Under the pieces are notes generated by a model. It searched no databases. It worked only from the letters and a program-made list of their open reading frames with translations, and was not told where the DNA came from. From positions 62,001-126,000 of the forward strand of contig NZ_JAJQQS010000017.1 of assembly GCF_021228125.1 (NCBI RefSeq): a stretch of 64,000 nt of DNA, read 5' to 3'. Shown here piece by piece: positions 1 through 11,549 of the stretch. The position numbers were made by a program, and so were the translations under genes. The DNA comes from Streptomyces albireticuli (GTDB lineage: Bacteria > Actinomycetota > Actinomycetes > Streptomycetales > Streptomycetaceae). Every line of letters begins with the position of its first letter. Positions within the stretch are counted from its first letter, which is position 1.

Positions 1-1885
<1,885 letters not shown>

Positions 1886-2146
1886 CCATACGGGGCGCGG
1901 GCGCCCCGTCCCTCCTGCCACAGTGAGGCACGGCTGCCCCTCGGGGGGTGCCTGTGCGTACGGTGTTCTGCTCGACCTTGCGGTGCTCGAAAACAGAATG
2001 CTTGAAAAGACTGACCTTCGGACGGTACCCCAGCATTGTCACCCGACGCTGCCGCAGACGGTCAACCAACCCGCCTTCCCATGCTCCAACGGCGGAAACC
2101 GCTGTTCGGTTCCCGCCCGTCGGAGGGCCCGTCCGGGCCGTGGACC

Positions 2147-2686
2147 CTAGCCGCCGTAGACGTGCGGCGCGAGCGTGCCCACGAAGGGCAGGTTGCGGTA
2201 CTTCTCGGCGAAGTCCAGGCCGTAGCCGACCACGAACTCGTTGGGGATGTCGAAGCCGACCCACTTCACGTCGATCGCGACCTTGGCCGCCTCCGGCTTG
2301 CGCAGGAGCGTCACGACGTTGAGGGAGGCGGGCTCGCGCGAGCCCAGGTTCGACAGCAGCCACGAGAGGGTGAGGCCGGAGTCGATGATGTCCTCGACGA
2401 TCAGGACGTGCTTGCCCTTGATGTCGGTGTCGAGGTCCTTGAGGATGCGCACCACCCCGGAGGACTGGGTGCCCGCGCCGTACGACGACACCGCCATCCA
2501 GTCCATCGTGAGGGGGGTGGACAGCGCACGCGCCAGGTCCGCCATCACCATCACGGCGCCCTTCAGGACACCGACGATGAGCAGGTCCTTGCCCGCGTAC
2601 TCCGCGTCGATCTTCGCGGCCAGCTCCGCCAGCTTCGCGTCGATCTCTTCCTTGGTGATGAGCACCGACTTGAGGTCGGTGCCCAT
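2147..2686 (-). CDS. hpt: Hypoxanthine phosphoribosyltransferase
   Basis: Purine salvage enzyme that transfers phosphoribosyl from PRPP to hypoxanthine or guanine in the cytoplasm. The 179-residue product has the PRPP-binding motif VEDIIDSGLT at 97-106 and the flexible-loop SSYG at 67-70. The start chosen (MGTDLKSVLI) is the one usual in Streptomyces and has an AAGGA just upstream. An in-frame ATG at 2731 would add 15 residues with no family support. It lies between tilS and ftsH on the same strand, an order conserved across many bacteria. Confidence 0.95.
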   Translation of the reverse strand: MGTDLKSVLITKEEIDAKLAELAAKIDAEYAGKDLLIVGVLKGAVMVMADLARALSTPLTMDWMAVSSYGAGTQSSGVVRILKDLDTDIKGKHVLIVEDIIDSGLTLSWLLSNLGSREPASLNVVTLLRKPEAAKVAIDVKWVGFDIPNEFVVGYGLDFAEKYRNLPFVGTLAPHVYGG

Positions 2687-2778
2687 GTCCTTGTCGTCCA
2701 CCCGCGTCACTCTCGTTTGGTTACGGCTCATCCGGCGTTGATTCGGGACGAGCCGCGACCTATCCGCACTCGTTCGAA

Positions 2779-3801
2779 TCAGCCCTGCCGGAGCACCAGT
2801 CTGCCACCCTGCCTGCGGACCGCGACCCGCCCGGGGAGGTTGATGGCTCCTTGGCCGCGCCAACCGGTGATCAGCCGGTCGACCTCTTCGATGTGCCGGG
2901 CGAAGAGCGAACCGGCGGGGGAGCCCGCCGAGATGGCCGCGCGGCGCAGCACCCGGCGGCGGACCGCGGGGGGCAGCGCGAAGAGCTTCGCGGCCTCCAG
3001 GGCCCCGGTGTCGTCGCGCACGGACGGCTCCACGGCGGCCGCCCAGCCGTCGAGGGCGTCCGCGTCGTCGCGGGAGAGCTGGGCCGTGCGGGCGAGGGCC
3101 TCGACGACGCCCTTGCCGAGGGCCTTCTCCAGGACGGGGAGCGCTTCGTGGCGGACCCGGGAGCGGGTGTAGGCCGGGTCGGCGTTGTGCGGGTCGTCCC
3201 AGACGGGCAGGGACTGCACCATGCAGGCCTTGCGGGCGGTCTGGCGGTCCAGGCCCAGGAAGGGCCTGCGGTAGCGGCCGTCGACGCCGGAGGCCACGGC
3301 CATGCCGGAGAGCGAGCGGATGCCGGAGCCGCGGGCGAGGCCGAGGAGGACCGTCTCGGCCTGGTCGTCCCGGGTGTGGCCGAGGAGGACCGCGGCGGCG
3401 CCGTGACGCTCGGCGGCGGCGTCCAGCGCGGCGTAGCGGGCGTCGCGGGCGGCGGCCTCGGGGCCGCCGTCCCGGCCGACCGTCACCGTGACGGCCTCGA
3501 CGGGGTCGAGGTCGAAGGCGGCCAGCCGGCTGACGACCTCGGCGGCGCGGACGTCGGAGCCGTGCTGGAGGCCGTGGTCGACGGTGACCCCGCCGGCCCG
3601 GATGCCGAGCCTGGGGGCCTCGAAGGCCAGGGCGGAGGCCAGCGCCATGGAGTCGGCGCCGCCGGAGCAGGCCACCAGGACCAGCGGCGGCCGGTCCGAG
3701 GAAGCGGGGGGAACGGATGCGGGCGAGGTGGGGGTGAGGACGTCGTGGAGTACGCGGCGGACCGCCAGGCGTATCGCGGCGACCGCGGGATGTGGACCCA
3801 T
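2779..3801 (-). CDS. tilS: tRNA(Ile)-lysidine synthase
   Basis: Modifies the wobble C34 of tRNA-Ile(CAU) to lysidine using ATP and lysine, so the tRNA reads AUA and is charged with isoleucine. The N-type ATP pyrophosphatase PP-loop SGGADS is at residues 46-51, followed by LLGHTRDDQAETVL, the conserved nucleotide-binding region. At 340 residues it is typical for the short actinobacterial form. It is followed by hpt after 92 bp; the upstream gap to the metalloprotease gene is 190 bp, and weakly AT-rich, so the tilS-hpt promoter probably lies there. Confidence 0.94.
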   Translation of the reverse strand: MGPHPAVAAIRLAVRRVLHDVLTPTSPASVPPASSDRPPLVLVACSGGADSMALASALAFEAPRLGIRAGGVTVDHGLQHGSDVRAAEVVSRLAAFDLDPVEAVTVTVGRDGGPEAAARDARYAALDAAAERHGAAAVLLGHTRDDQAETVLLGLARGSGIRSLSGMAVASGVDGRYRRPFLGLDRQTARKACMVQSLPVWDDPHNADPAYTRSRVRHEALPVLEKALGKGVVEALARTAQLSRDDADALDGWAAAVEPSVRDDTGALEAAKLFALPPAVRRRVLRRAAISAGSPAGSLFARHIEEVDRLITGWRGQGAINLPGRVAVRRQGGRLVLRQG

Positions 3802-3991
3802 GTCCGTGTGTCCAATCGTTCCATATGGAGATCGTTCGGAGCTGCTCGAGCTTCGATGGCCTCAGTCACGCTGTGTGCGTCGATGGTGACAGAAGCGAGC
3901 CATTACCCGAGCATCGCACGCCCACCCCTGGCTCACGGTCCCTCGGAAGGGTGATTACGGAGGCGTTCTACCCGGAGGAGGAGCTTCCGCT

Positions 3992-5143
3992 TCACTGCTC
4001 CGACCTGCCGTGCACCCTCGTGACCCAGTCCGCCGGTTTGGCGATCTCCGCCTTGGTCGGGAGTGTGTTCGGGGAGGTCCACACCCGGTTGAAGCCGTCC
4101 ATGCCCACCGCGTCCACGACCGCGCGGACGAAGCGCTCACCGTCACGGTACTGCCGCAGCTTGGCGTCCAGGCCCAGCAGCCTGCGCAGCGCCGCGTCCA
4201 GCCGGCCCGCGCCGTTCGCCCGCCGCTGCTGGAACTTCTCCCGGATCTCGGCGACCGAGGGCACCACCCGCGGGCCCACGCCGTCCATCACGTAGTCGGC
4301 GTGCCCCTCCAGCAGGGACATCACCGCCGTCAGCCGGCCGAGGATCTCCCGCTGGGCGGGCGTCTGGACCAGGTCGACGATGCTCCGGCCGCCCCGCTCC
4401 TCCGCCGCCTCGCCCTCGTCGGCCCGCCCGCCCGCCAGCGACTGCGCGGCCTCGCGGATCCGCTCCAGCAGCGTCGCCGGGTCGACCTCGGTCTCGCCGA
4501 GGAACGCCTGGATCTCGCTCTCGATGTGGTCGCGCAGCCAGGGCACGGCCGTGAACTGCGTCCGGTGCGTCTCCTCGTGCAGGCACACCCACAGCCGGAA
4601 GTCGTGCGGATCCACCTCCAGCTCGCGCTCGACATGGACGATGTTCGGCGCGACGAGCAGCAGACGGCCGCCGTTCGCCGCGCCCGGCAGATCGCCCGTG
4701 GCGGGCGCGAACGTCTCGTACTGGCCCAGCACGCGGGAGGCGAGGAACGACAGCAGCATGCCCAGCTCCACACCGGTCACCTTGCCGCCGACCGCGCCCA
4801 GCACCGCGCCGCCGGGCACATTGCCCCGGCGGTCCTGCATCTTCTCCAGCAGCGGGCCGAGGACGGCCCGGAAACCGGCGACGTTCGCCTTGATCCACCC
4901 GGCCCGGTCCACCACCAGCACCGGGGTGTCGTGCACCGCCGGTCCGTCCGGGTTCCCCGGCGGCGGCGCCATCCGGGTGAACGCCCGGACGTGCTCCTCC
5001 GACGTCTTCGCGTGCCGCCGCAGCTCGGCGACGACCTCCCGCGCCTCGTCGCGACCGACTTCCGGCCCCGGCCGTACGAGCCGGGTCGCGGTCGCCACCG
5101 CGAGCTTCCAGTCGACCATCTCCGCACCACCGATGCTCGTCAT
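3992..5143 (-). CDS. Zincin-like metallopeptidase (DUF2342 / F420-associated hydrolase type)
   Basis: Predicted zinc-dependent hydrolase of 383 residues, a family widespread in actinobacteria and often named after its neighbourhood with coenzyme F420 genes; its substrate is unknown. The visible zinc site is HEETH at 189-193, preceded by the hydrophobic helix LWVCL, with later acidic residues available as a third ligand. There is no signal peptide. The start MTSIGGAEMVDWK was chosen over an in-frame ATG at 5203 because the upstream extension is low complexity. The family call rests on overall pattern recognition, so the substrate should be left open. Confidence 0.8.
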   Translation of the reverse strand: MTSIGGAEMVDWKLAVATATRLVRPGPEVGRDEAREVVAELRRHAKTSEEHVRAFTRMAPPPGNPDGPAVHDTPVLVVDRAGWIKANVAGFRAVLGPLLEKMQDRRGNVPGGAVLGAVGGKVTGVELGMLLSFLASRVLGQYETFAPATGDLPGAANGGRLLLVAPNIVHVERELEVDPHDFRLWVCLHEETHRTQFTAVPWLRDHIESEIQAFLGETEVDPATLLERIREAAQSLAGGRADEGEAAEERGGRSIVDLVQTPAQREILGRLTAVMSLLEGHADYVMDGVGPRVVPSVAEIREKFQQRRANGAGRLDAALRRLLGLDAKLRQYRDGERFVRAVVDAVGMDGFNRVWTSPNTLPTKAEIAKPADWVTRVHGRSEQ

Positions 5144-5216
5144 GGCTTCACGGTACGTGCACCGCTCCGCTCGGGGTAGCGCGGTCCCGCGGGCTGTGGA
5201 CAACCGCCGGAACGGG

Positions 5217-6683
5217 TCAGCTCCGGCAGCCGCAGTCCGCCACCTTGGCGGCCAGCCGGTCCAGAGCCCGCTGCGCGGCGTCCGCGTCCTCGGTCCCGGA
5301 GGCCATGAACGCGAACGTCACGACCCGGCCCTCGGCGTCGACCACGGTCCCGGCCAGCGTGTTCACCCCCCTCAGCGTGCCGGTCTTGGCCCGGACGAGG
5401 CCGCGGCCCGCCGCCTCGTCCGCGTACCGGCCGCGCAGGGTGCCGCTGAAGCCCGCCACCGGCAGACCGGTGAGGACCGGGCGCAGCCCGGGGCGGCCGG
5501 GCTCGGCGGCCCGTACGAGCAGCCGGGCAAGGAGGTCCGCGGAGATCTGGTCGGCGCGGTCCAGGCCGCTGCCGTCGGCGATCCGGGCGCCGGGGAGCCC
5601 CAGCGCGTCCAGCCGCGCGGTGACCGCCCTGGCGGCGCCCTCGAAGCTCGCCTCCTGCCCCGAGGCGAGCGCGGTCTGCCGGGCCAGCGCCTCGGCGATG
5701 TCGTTGTCGCTGTTGGTGAGGGTCCGCTCGACGAGCGCGGCCACGGTCGGTGAGGACACCGCGGCGAGGCGCTCCGCCTTGTCCCCGGCGCGGCGGGGCG
5801 TCACGTCGCCGTCCGTCGCGACGCCCTCGTCGCGCAGCAGGCCGGCGAACTTCTTCGCCGCGTCGGCGGCCGGGTCCGCGGAGCGCTCGGCCGGGCCGCG
5901 GTCGGAGTCGTCGAGGCGGCCCTCGTCGACCATCAGGGCGCTGACGGGCGCGATGTTCTCGTCGGGGCCCATGGGGTGGAGGGCGGGGCCGGAGTAACGG
6001 GAGGTGTCGTAGCCGACCTCGACCCGGTCCTTGCCGCGCGCCTTGAGCGCCCGGGCGGTGCTCCGGGCCAGCTCCTTCAGGCTCGCGGGCCGCTGCGGCC
6101 CGGAGGCCGCGTCGTCGCGCGCCGTGAGCGTGGGGTCTCCCCCGCCGACGAGCACGATCCGGTCGCCGCCGTCGGCCACCACGGTCGTGTCGACGCGGTG
6201 GTCCTGGCCCAGGGCCGAGAGCGCCGCGGCGGCGGTGGCCAGCTTGATCGTGGAGGCGGGGGTCCGGGCGGTGCCCTCGTCGGAGCCGTAGAGGCGCTTG
6301 CCGGTGGCGGCGTCGTAGACGGCGGCGGAGCGCCGGTCGCCCAGCGCGGGGTCCTTCAGCAGCGGTTCAAGGGCGGCGGCGAGGCCGTCCGGGGCGGCCT
6401 CGCGGGCGGCGCCGCGCTCGCCGGCGCCCACCAGGACGGGGGGCGCGGCGGAGCGGCCGGGCCGCCGGGTCTCCTCGCGGTCGGCCGACCGGTCCGTACC
6501 CGCCGCCGCCCGCTCCCGCTCGGCGACGCGCCGGCCGCCCTCCCACGGGCCCGCGACGCCCACGGCGCCACCGGCCGCCACCAAACCGGCCAGGGCGGAA
6601 ACCGCGACGAATCGCACTGTCCGGCGTTGTACAGGCGGGGCTTCACGCCACCACCCGATCTGCCACGACCTGGCCTCAGGCAC
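5217..6683 (-). CDS. dacB: D-alanyl-D-alanine carboxypeptidase/endopeptidase (PBP4, peptidase S13)
   Basis: Low-molecular-weight penicillin-binding protein that trims peptidoglycan side chains outside the membrane. From the GTG at 6683 the product is 488 residues: membrane anchor or signal at 23-45, then the catalytic S-x-x-K as STIK at 144-147, the SDN motif inside TNSDNDIAEAL, and the KTG motif in RAKTGTLRG. The GTG has GAAAGGGG about 10 bases upstream. An in-frame ATG at 6728 would run into the shared promoter region with ppa. It is divergent from ppa, as I recall from other streptomycetes. Confidence 0.9.
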   Translation of the reverse strand: MPEARSWQIGWWREAPPVQRRTVRFVAVSALAGLVAAGGAVGVAGPWEGGRRVAERERAAAGTDRSADREETRRPGRSAAPPVLVGAGERGAAREAAPDGLAAALEPLLKDPALGDRRSAAVYDAATGKRLYGSDEGTARTPASTIKLATAAAALSALGQDHRVDTTVVADGGDRIVLVGGGDPTLTARDDAASGPQRPASLKELARSTARALKARGKDRVEVGYDTSRYSGPALHPMGPDENIAPVSALMVDEGRLDDSDRGPAERSADPAADAAKKFAGLLRDEGVATDGDVTPRRAGDKAERLAAVSSPTVAALVERTLTNSDNDIAEALARQTALASGQEASFEGAARAVTARLDALGLPGARIADGSGLDRADQISADLLARLLVRAAEPGRPGLRPVLTGLPVAGFSGTLRGRYADEAAGRGLVRAKTGTLRGVNTLAGTVVDAEGRVVTFAFMASGTEDADAAQRALDRLAAKVADCGCRS

Positions 6684-6769
6684 GTCGGACCAGCCCCTTT
6701 CGCCACCACACACCCGCGTGAGAGACACTTAACCACCAGACGTATGTGTTGATCATGGAGGAGCCACCC

Positions 6770-7267
6770 GTGGAGTTCGACGTCACCATCGAGATCCCGA
6801 AGGGTTCGCGGAACAAGTACGAGGTGGACCACGAGACGGGTCGCATCCGCCTGGACCGTCGACTCTTCACCTCGACCAGCTACCCGGCCGACTACGGCTT
6901 CGTCGAGAACACCCTCGGCGAGGACGGCGACCCGCTGGACGCCCTCGTCATCCTGGACGAGCCGACCTTCCCGGGCTGCCTCATCAAGTGCCGCGCCATC
7001 GGCATGTTCCGCATGACGGACGAGGCCGGCGGCGACGACAAGCTGCTGTGCGTCCCGGCGAGCGACCCGCGCGTGGAGCACCTGCGCGACATCCACCACG
7101 TGTCGGAGTTCGACCGCCTGGAGATCCAGCACTTCTTCGAGGTCTACAAGGACCTGGAGCCGGGCAAGTCCGTCGAAGGCGCGGACTGGGTCGGTCGCGC
7201 GGAGGCCGAGGCGGAGATCGAGGCGTCCTACAAGCGCCTCGAGGCCGCCGGTGGCGCCCACCACTGA
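6770..7267 (+). CDS. ppa: Inorganic pyrophosphatase (family I)
   Basis: Soluble Mg2+-dependent enzyme that hydrolyses pyrophosphate to phosphate and so pulls biosynthetic reactions forward. The 165-residue product has the family signature EDGDPLDALV at 51-60, with its metal-binding aspartates. The GTG start is preceded by GGAGGAG with 5-base spacing and gives the usual N-terminus VEFDVTIE; the in-frame ATGs at 6746 and 6755 lie upstream of this ribosome site. The gap of 86 bp to dacB must hold both divergent promoters. Confidence 0.97.
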   Translation: MEFDVTIEIPKGSRNKYEVDHETGRIRLDRRLFTSTSYPADYGFVENTLGEDGDPLDALVILDEPTFPGCLIKCRAIGMFRMTDEAGGDDKLLCVPASDPRVEHLRDIHHVSEFDRLEIQHFFEVYKDLEPGKSVEGADWVGRAEAEAEIEASYKRLEAAGGAHH

Positions 7268-7293
7268 GCCTGACGGCTCTTGTTCGACGGGCA

Positions 7294-7322
7294 GGCCCCG
7301 TGCGGCACGGCCGTACGGGGCC
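7294..7322. terminator. Hairpin terminator after ppa
   Basis: GGCCCCGT at 7294-7301 pairs perfectly with ACGGGGCC at 7315-7322. It sits between convergent ppa and the exporter gene. Further on, a perfect 16-bp tandem repeat (7395-7410 and 7411-7426), each copy able to form a GACGGG-type hairpin, may add to termination from both sides. No long T-tract is present, which is common in Streptomyces. Confidence 0.6.
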
Positions 7323-7486
7323 CCGCCCCTCGAACGTCTCCCGGACCGGCCGCGTTTCCGCCCGGTCCGGCGGGTAGGACCGCCCCGGGCTCCCGTCTCC
7401 AGGGACGGGCGTCTCCAGGGACGGGCTGGAGCCCGCCGCGGGGCACAGCGGCTCCGCGCGCCCGGCGCACCGCCGGACCCGCGAGG

Positions 7487-9169
7487 TCAGAACCCCCGCG
7501 TCCGCTTCGCCGCGCGACGCGTACCCGCGCCTCCCGGCACCCTGATGAACAGCCGGGCCGCCTCGGATCCCAGGTTTACCCCGATCGCGATCGCCAGCGC
7601 GAGGGCCGCCGCCTTCGTGAGGCTGGAGATGCCCGCGTTCATCTCGTTCTTCGCGAAGTTCAGCAGCGCGAAGTACGTGGCGCTACCGGGCAGCAGCGGC
7701 CCGATCGCCGCCGTGACGTACGGCAGCGCGGACGCGTACCGGTAGCGGGAGAGCAGCTGGCCGAAGAGGCCGACGAGCCCGGCGGCGATGGCCGTGGCGG
7801 GCACGGGGTCGACCCCGGCGGTGTCCGCGAGCGCCGCGTAGATCACCCAGGCGACGCCGCCGTTGAGCGTCGCGGCCAGCACCGTGCTCCGCTCCTGCTG
7901 GAGCAGCACGGCGAAGGCGAAGACCAGCAGCATCGCCGCGATGATCTGGAGGACCGGCCGTTCCTGCCGCTCCAGGGCCGCCTCCGGGTTGAGGGTGCCG
8001 CCGCCGATGCGCACGCCCCCGTAGAGGACGATCAGCACGCCGCAGACGATGCCGGCGATGAGATAGCCGACTTCCAGCAGCCGGGCCGCCGCGGTGATGT
8101 AGTAGCCGGTCAGGCCGTCCTGCACGCCCGCCACCAGCGCCCGCCCGGGGATCAGCGCGAACAGACCGCCGGTGATCACCGCGGACGCCTGGACGTGCGC
8201 GTGGCTGGCGCTGAGCGCCACGCCCATCGCGGCGGGCGGCATCGCGGCGGCCACGAACTGGTAGAACTCCGGCAGCCCGCGCCCCGAGGCCAGCCAGGCC
8301 AGCCGGTCGCCGCACATCGCGCCCACGGCGGCCGCCAGGAAGACCACGACCCCACCGCCGACGAGCATGCTCGCCGCGCCGGCGAGCAGCCCGGAGGCGG
8401 CGGTCAGCGCCCAGCCGGGGTACGGGTGGCGGTTGCGGCGTATCTCGGCGAGACGGCCGTACGCCTCCTCCAGGGTCAGGCCCCGGGAGGTGATGTCGTG
8501 GACGAGCCGGAAGACGGCCGAGAGCCGGGTGTAGTCGGTGCCGCGCCGGCGGACCGTGCGGTTGGCGGTGACGGGGTCGTCGACGAGGGACGGCTGGTAG
8601 CTGACGGTCAGCAGGGTGAAGGTGACGGTCGGCTCGCAGCGGTCGAGCCCGTAGGCGTGCGCGACGCCGAACATGGCCGCCTCGACGTCCTCGGCGCCCT
8701 CGCCGCCCGCGAGCAGCAGCTCGCCGATGCGCAGAGTGAGGTCGAGCACGCGCGGGACGGGCGGCCCGGGCTCGTCCTGCTTCTCGGCCCGCTCGGGGGC
8801 GGGCCGCTCGCCGACCGGCATCCGCAGCATCGTGCGCATCCGGTCCTGCCAGGGCGCCTCCTTGGTCAGGCTGACCCTGGGTATGCCGTGCGGCGGGGTG
8901 AAGGCGGGGTAGACGGCCTGGGGGGCGACGGGGACGGAGGTGCCCGGCGGGAGCGTGAAGGCCGAGCCCTCCGGTTCGGCGCCGGACTCCGGGGCGATGC
9001 CCTCGGGGACGGCGAACTCGGAGGTCGGGTGGTCGTCCTCGGGCGGCGGCGGGAGCGGGACCCCGAGCGGTGGGGTGAAGGCGCTGTGCGCCTCGTCGGA
9101 CTGCGGCTTCCGGTCCTCGGCCTGCTCCGCGTCCGCGGCCCTGCCGCCCCTCTTGCGATCCGCCACCAC
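7487..9169 (-). CDS. ThrE-type threonine/serine exporter family membrane protein
   Basis: Predicted exporter of threonine or serine, 560 residues. The first 130 or so residues are charged, proline-rich and probably disordered. A cytosolic domain follows, with DLTLRIGELLLAGGEGAEDV and the conserved TFTLLTVSYQPS segment typical of ThrE. The second half is about ten membrane segments, several rich in Gly-Ala (for example LLPGSATYFALL). Corynebacterium ThrE fuses the same two halves. The substrate here is inferred from the family only. It is convergent with ppa and 317 bp downstream of the DedA start, so probably monocistronic. Confidence 0.85.
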   Translation of the reverse strand: MVADRKRGGRAADAEQAEDRKPQSDEAHSAFTPPLGVPLPPPPEDDHPTSEFAVPEGIAPESGAEPEGSAFTLPPGTSVPVAPQAVYPAFTPPHGIPRVSLTKEAPWQDRMRTMLRMPVGERPAPERAEKQDEPGPPVPRVLDLTLRIGELLLAGGEGAEDVEAAMFGVAHAYGLDRCEPTVTFTLLTVSYQPSLVDDPVTANRTVRRRGTDYTRLSAVFRLVHDITSRGLTLEEAYGRLAEIRRNRHPYPGWALTAASGLLAGAASMLVGGGVVVFLAAAVGAMCGDRLAWLASGRGLPEFYQFVAAAMPPAAMGVALSASHAHVQASAVITGGLFALIPGRALVAGVQDGLTGYYITAAARLLEVGYLIAGIVCGVLIVLYGGVRIGGGTLNPEAALERQERPVLQIIAAMLLVFAFAVLLQQERSTVLAATLNGGVAWVIYAALADTAGVDPVPATAIAAGLVGLFGQLLSRYRYASALPYVTAAIGPLLPGSATYFALLNFAKNEMNAGISSLTKAAALALAIAIGVNLGSEAARLFIRVPGGAGTRRAAKRTRGF

Positions 9170-9311
9170 GCGCTCCTCTTACGCCTCCTGCCGCCCTGCT
9201 ATGGCCACCATGCCTGATCAGTGGCCCGTGTGCCCAGCGTGGTCCTGGGCACACTCCGGACGGCGGTGAGACGGTGGCGCGAGGGGCCCGCGGTGGCCGT
9301 GGGGCGGCGGC

Positions 9312-10013
9312 TCAGCGCTTGGCGTGACGCCCGCGCTGGACCGGCGGGCGGCCGTCGTGACCGCCCTGGGCGGCCGGTGCCTTCTTGCTCTTGGAGCGGG
9401 CCCGCAGCAGCTCGATGGCGACGGGCACCACCGAGATCAGCACGATGGCGACGAGGATCAGCTCGATGTGCTTGTTGACGAACTCGACCTTGCCGAGGGC
9501 GGCGCCCAGCAGCGTCACACCGGCGCCCCAGAGGACACCGCCGATGATGTTGAAGATCAGGAACGAGCGGTAGTTCATCCGGCTCACGCCGGCGATGATC
9601 GGCGTGAAGGTGCGGATGATCGGCACGAAACGGGCCAGGACCAGCGACTTCGGCCCGTACTTCTCGAAGAACTCGTGCGCCTTCTCGACGTTCTCCTGCT
9701 TGAAGAGGCGGGAGTCCGGGCGCTTGAAGAGCGCGGGTCCGACCTTACGGCCGAAGAGATAGCCGGCCTGGTCTCCCAGGATGGCGGCGAGCACGACCAG
9801 CGTGGCGACGAGCCACAGCGGCTTGTCGATCTGGTTGGTGGTGACCAGCAGGCCGGTGGTGAAGAGCAGCGAGTCGCCCGGCAGGAAGAAGCCGATCAGG
9901 AGGCCGGACTCCGCGAAGACGATGGCCAGGACGCCGATCAGACCGAATTGCTCGATCAGATAGTTCGCGTCCAGCCACTGCGGGCCGAGCGCGAGGGTGG
10001 TCATGGGGGTCAC
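9312..10013 (-). CDS. DedA-family membrane protein
   Basis: Integral membrane protein of the DedA/VTT superfamily, whose members include undecaprenyl-phosphate and phospholipid flippases. Seen: re-entrant segment with FFLPGDSLLF, the glycine-rich GDQAGYLFGRKVGP, and the signature ARFVPIIRTFTPIIAG, which carries the functional arginines. Membrane helices follow and the tail is basic. I chose the GTG at 10013 (233 residues) because AGGAG lies 10 bases upstream; the ATG at 10004 has no good ribosome site. The exact lipid substrate is not predictable. Confidence 0.88.
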   Translation of the reverse strand: MTPMTTLALGPQWLDANYLIEQFGLIGVLAIVFAESGLLIGFFLPGDSLLFTTGLLVTTNQIDKPLWLVATLVVLAAILGDQAGYLFGRKVGPALFKRPDSRLFKQENVEKAHEFFEKYGPKSLVLARFVPIIRTFTPIIAGVSRMNYRSFLIFNIIGGVLWGAGVTLLGAALGKVEFVNKHIELILVAIVLISVVPVAIELLRARSKSKKAPAAQGGHDGRPPVQRGRHAKR

Positions 10014-10229
10014 GGGTAGGTGGCTCCTGAGTCGTGGGCGCAGGCTCGTGCGAGGCCCGCGGGCACAGGCGGGATGGGGTGGTGTGCGGCCCCAAGTTAT
10101 CAACGTGTCCGCCGTGCCCCTGGTTCCAGAGCCCCTCTCACTTCGAACTCGCGTTCCCACTCAACCGGCGCAGCCCCGCATGCGTCCGGGACAACAAGCG
10201 ACAAAACTGCACACACGGAGGTGGATGCG

Positions 10230-10595
10230 ATGGGCATCGAGGAGTACGGCGGCGGCCAGTCCCAGTCGGATGTAATCGTGGTCACGACCAACGACGTACC
10301 GGGCTTCCGGGTCGACAGGGTGATCGGCGAGGTCTTCGGGCTGACCGTGCGCTCCCGGCACGTCGGCAGCCAGATCGGGGCGGGGCTGAAGTCGCTCATC
10401 GGCGGCGAGCTCAAGGGCCTGACCAAGACGCTGGTCGAGACCCGCAACCAGGCGATGGAGCGCCTGGTCGAGCAGGCGAAGGCGCGCGGCGCCAACGCGG
10501 TCCTGATGTTCCGCTTCGACGTGACGGAGGCGGCGGACGTGGGCACGGAGGTCTGCGCCTACGGCACGGCCGTGGTGATCTCGCCCCGGGCGTGA
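10230..10595 (+). CDS. YbjQ-family (heavy-metal-binding-domain annotated) protein
   Basis: Small cytosolic protein of 121 residues in the YbjQ/DUF74 family. Family members form pentameric beta/alpha rings and are often labelled heavy-metal binding on weak evidence. Recognisable features are VVTTNDVPGFRVDRVIGEVFG at the N-terminus, the glycine-rich GLKSLIGGELKGLTKTL, and the C-terminal ARGANAVLMFRFD. A GGAGG eight bases upstream fixes the ATG at 10230. It stands alone between the DedA gene and the Uma2 gene. Confidence 0.85.
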   Translation: MGIEEYGGGQSQSDVIVVTTNDVPGFRVDRVIGEVFGLTVRSRHVGSQIGAGLKSLIGGELKGLTKTLVETRNQAMERLVEQAKARGANAVLMFRFDVTEAADVGTEVCAYGTAVVISPRA

Positions 10596-10769
10596 CGGGG
10601 GCGGTGGGGCGGGCAGGGACCTCCTGGCCCACCCCACCGCTGTGTGAGCACATGTTCTATGACTGCGGAGGGGAGAAACGGTGCGCCATCACCTCTACGA
10701 GTGCCGCTATCGTCCCTTCCGGGACATGTGTCCACGACCTCGTACACCATCCCGTCCATGGGAGCAGTG

Positions 10770-11384
10770 ATGGCCGCAGAAGCCAGGCAGCAGCAGGGGG
10801 AGCAGGCCACTCCGGACAACTGGCTGTACCCGCCGGAGGACGGCTGGACGTACGACCAGGTGAAGGAGCTGGTCCTGCCTTTCGACTGGGAACTACTGGG
10901 CGGGAAGATCGTGGTACGAGGAGCGACCAAGTGGTGGCACAACCGTGTGCGGGACGAGCTGTACTTCCGGTTGCGGAGCAGCCTGCGTGAGCCGTTCACG
11001 GTCAATTGCGAGCAGGCGGTCGCGCTCGACGACCGCAACGTCCCGAAGCCCGACGTCGTGGTCTTCGACAAACGCGGGCTCGACATCCACACAGTGGACT
11101 GCATCCCCGGGGAGAAGACCGCCCTCGCCATCGAGGTCGTCTCCCCCGGCTCGCGCCTCGAAGACCGGTTCTTGAAGCCCGCCCTGTACGCCGAGGCCGG
11201 AATTGCCCACTACTGGCGCGTCGAACGTGGCGAGGACGACCTACCCGTGGTCCACGAGTTCTGGCGACACCACGAGTCCGGCGTCTACGCCCCCAGCCCC
11301 GACCGCCCCACCCACACCGGCACGCTCAAGACGGACGTGCCCTTCCCCGTGGTGATCGATCTCCGCGGTCTCATCGAGGTCTGA
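10770..11384 (+). CDS. Uma2-family (DUF820) restriction-endonuclease-fold protein
   Basis: Predicted PD-(D/E)xK nuclease-fold protein of 204 residues. The Uma2 family is strongly expanded in streptomycetes and its biological role is unsettled. The conserved core is visible: VPKPDVVVFDKRG (acidic residue), then ALAIEVVSPGSRLEDRFLKP (Glu plus Lys of the active-site triad), then YAEAGIAHYWRV. The ATG at 10770 has GGGAG five bases upstream; longer in-frame starts (10758, 10644) extend into unconserved sequence. No partner toxin or antitoxin lies beside it. Confidence 0.8.
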   Translation: MAAEARQQQGEQATPDNWLYPPEDGWTYDQVKELVLPFDWELLGGKIVVRGATKWWHNRVRDELYFRLRSSLREPFTVNCEQAVALDDRNVPKPDVVVFDKRGLDIHTVDCIPGEKTALAIEVVSPGSRLEDRFLKPALYAEAGIAHYWRVERGEDDLPVVHEFWRHHESGVYAPSPDRPTHTGTLKTDVPFPVVIDLRGLIEV

Positions 11385-11549
11385 GCGAAGCGCGCGCCGG
11401 ACCGGGTGGCGGGCATCCGGCCTGGCGCCGCACAAGGGCGTGGCACCCAGGAGCGTGACCGGTCGGCACGGGGAGCGGGGCATCTCGGTCCACAGGTACA
11501 GGCTCGTCCGCCCCCGGCGTCTCGCGGCACATCGCCGAGACGGGTGGGT

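Noticed and set aside
10646..10657. GAGCACATGTTC, similar to a LexA box upstream of the Uma2 gene
   Set aside because: One half-site departs from the GAAC-N4-GTTC consensus and the downstream gene has no SOS link.
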